This document shows, piece after piece, positions 5,011 through 6,129 of a DNA stretch of 6,129 nt; position 1 is the stretch's first letter, and each line of letters begins with the position of its first letter. The position numbers were made by a program, and so were the translations under genes. The notes beneath the pieces were generated by a model that did not search any database, was not told the origin of the DNA, and saw nothing but the letters and a program-made list of their open reading frames with translations. The DNA comes from Bacillota bacterium (GTDB lineage Bacteria; Bacillota; Clostridia; DSM-8532). Where the stretch lies: the NCBI GenBank assembly GCA_023426765.1, contig JAEZBW010000435.1, positions 1 to 6,129 on the forward strand. The letters run 5' to 3'.

Positions 5011-6129
5011 TTACCTGCGGCCCCAAACCATGTCATTCATGCGCAGTTCATTTTTAAATTGCAGAATCTTTGTATCCCGGTTGATGAGAACAACCTCGAT
5101 ACCGGCCATTTCGGCCCAGTCCAGCAAATGCTCTGCTGTAACGGAATAGGAGAAGCTTGTATGATGAGCACCGCCCGCCAGAATCCAGGCTTGTGCGCCT
5201 TCACGAAGCGAAGGCTGCGGCTTCCACAGTACCCTTGCAACGGGTAGACGGGGCATGTCTATCGTGGGTTCGAGAGCATCCAGCGCATTGATGATCAGAC
5301 GGAAACGCCCGCCCATATCGATCAGGGATGCAGCAATCGCCGCGCCGCTTCTGCCGTTGAAAACAAGACGTGCAGGGTCGGCCTTCCCGCCAATACCCAG
5401 AGGATGTACTTCAATTGCAGGTTTTGCCTTCGCCAGGGTGGGGCAAACCTCCAGCATGTGAGCGCCAAGAACCATTTCATTGCCCGGTTCCAGATGATAG
5501 GTATAGTCTTCCATAAACGAGGTTCCTTCAGGCAGACCCCGGTTCATGATCTTCATGATGCGTACCAGTGCGGAGGTCTTCCAGTCTCCTTCACCGCCAA
5601 AGCCGTACCCCTGGGCCATCAGGCGCTGAACGGCCAGGCCTGGAAGCTGTTTCAGGCCATGAAGGTCTTCAAAGGTCGTCGTAAAGGCAGTATACCCGCC
5701 GCCGGACAGGAAGCTCTTCATGGCAAATTCTATTTTAACCTGCTCCCGAACGGCGTTCAGGCCATCTCCGGGTTGTGTTGCTTCCGGTGCGAATGTATAA
5801 AGGGTTCTGTATTCCTCAATTAGTTGATCCACTTCATTTTCCGAAACAGAGCGAATCCTTTCGGCCAGATCACCAATTCCATAACCGTCAATGGACCAGC
5901 CGAAGCGGATTTGCGCTTCCACCTTGTCTCCCTCGGTAACGGCTACCTGACGCATATTGTCGCCAAACCTGGCGATCTTCAGGCATTTTCCTTCGTGATA
6001 GGCAATCGCTGCATTCATCCAGGTTTGTATTTCGCTGCCGACATCGCTGTCCTTCCAGAACCCGACGACTACTTTGCGGGGCAGGCGCAGACGAGCGCCG
6101 ATAAAACCATATTCCCTGTCACCGTGGGC
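5011..6129 (-). CDS. araA: L-arabinose isomerase (5'-truncated by the window edge)
   Basis: AraA is a cytoplasmic metal-dependent enzyme that converts L-arabinose to L-ribulose, the first step of bacterial arabinose use. The reading frame is open to the right edge; 372 residues are visible of the usual ~475-500, so ~110-125 N-terminal residues are outside. The ATG complementary to 6016-6018 is internal: upstream codons read AHGDREYGFIGAR and then RKVVVGFW, a conserved AraA stretch. In the visible numbering, catalytic residues match E. coli E306, E333, H350 and H450 by spacing: E180 in GGEGDWKT, E207 in FMEDYTYH, H224 in GAHMLEVCP, and H322/H323 in AGGAHH. RFGWSIDGYGIGD is also typical. The C-terminus MNDMVWGRR is intact and the stop is TAA (complement of 5011-5013). 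It converges on the c-di-GMP operon with 133 nt between the stops and shares the bidirectional terminator. Its promoter and partners are outside the window. Identification is near certain. Confidence 0.98.
   Translation of the reverse strand, partial: AHGDREYGFIGARLRLPRKVVVGFWKDSDVGSEIQTWMNAAIAYHEGKCLKIARFGDNMRQVAVTEGDKVEAQIRFGWSIDGYGIGDLAERIRSVSENEVDQLIEEYRTLYTFAPEATQPGDGLNAVREQVKIEFAMKSFLSGGGYTAFTTTFEDLHGLKQLPGLAVQRLMAQGYGFGGEGDWKTSALVRIMKIMNRGLPEGTSFMEDYTYHLEPGNEMVLGAHMLEVCPTLAKAKPAIEVHPLGIGGKADPARLVFNGRSGAAIAASLIDMGGRFRLIINALDALEPTIDMPRLPVARVLWKPQPSLREGAQAWILAGGAHHTSFSYSVTAEHLLDWAEMAGIEVVLINRDTKILQFKNELRMNDMVWGRR

Noticed and set aside
4885..5247. 120-codon + strand frame starting in the terminator region
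   Set aside because: It reads across the terminator stem and then antisense to araA; the second half is only the shadow of araA codons.
5404..5823. 139-codon + strand frame antisense to araA
   Set aside because: araA is unmistakable on the other strand with all catalytic residues; this frame is its shadow.
1..6129. CRISPR arrays, tRNA or rRNA genes, insertion sequences, transposase or phage genes
   Set aside because: No spaced direct repeats, RNA gene signatures, terminal inverted repeats or transposase/integrase motifs were seen.

Overview
The window looks like a chromosomal segment of a Bacillota (Firmicutes) bacterium, most likely a clostridial or related anaerobic lineage. This is inferred from an RNase J very close in layout to Bacillus J1, a clostridial-style GGDEF/HD-GYP regulator, an AraA isomerase and medium GC. 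Hand counts of sample lines give about 45-62% GC inside genes and about 35-43% in the 1410-1699 gap. No species-level claim can be made from the sequence alone.

Layout from left to right. (1) Bases 1-1409, + strand: the 3' five-sixths of an RNase J gene. The first ~91 residues, including the HxHxDH metal motif, lie outside the window. (2) Bases 1410-1699: an AT-rich gap with a perfect 14-bp inverted repeat, a weak candidate terminator and a candidate promoter framed by an 8-bp inverted repeat. (3) Bases 1700-2968, + strand: a family-1 type ABC solute-binding protein fold that starts at or near its first beta strand, with no signal peptide or lipobox. (4) Bases 2946-4877, + strand: a soluble 643-residue protein with two GAF-like regions, an apparently active GGDEF domain and an apparently active HD-GYP domain. 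It overlaps the preceding gene by 23 nt. (5) Bases 4878-5010: a strong bidirectional intrinsic terminator and a 9-bp palindrome. (6) Bases 5011-6129, - strand: the C-terminal ~three-quarters of L-arabinose isomerase (araA), convergent to the operon and cut by the window edge.

The most interesting element is the overlapping pair 1700-4877. A sugar-binding-protein fold that appears to be cytoplasmic is translationally linked to a soluble enzyme that could both make and degrade cyclic di-GMP. The simplest hypothesis is a cytoplasmic ligand sensor feeding a c-di-GMP switch. The adjacent araA hints at, but does not prove, a carbohydrate ligand. RNase J and AraA themselves look ordinary.
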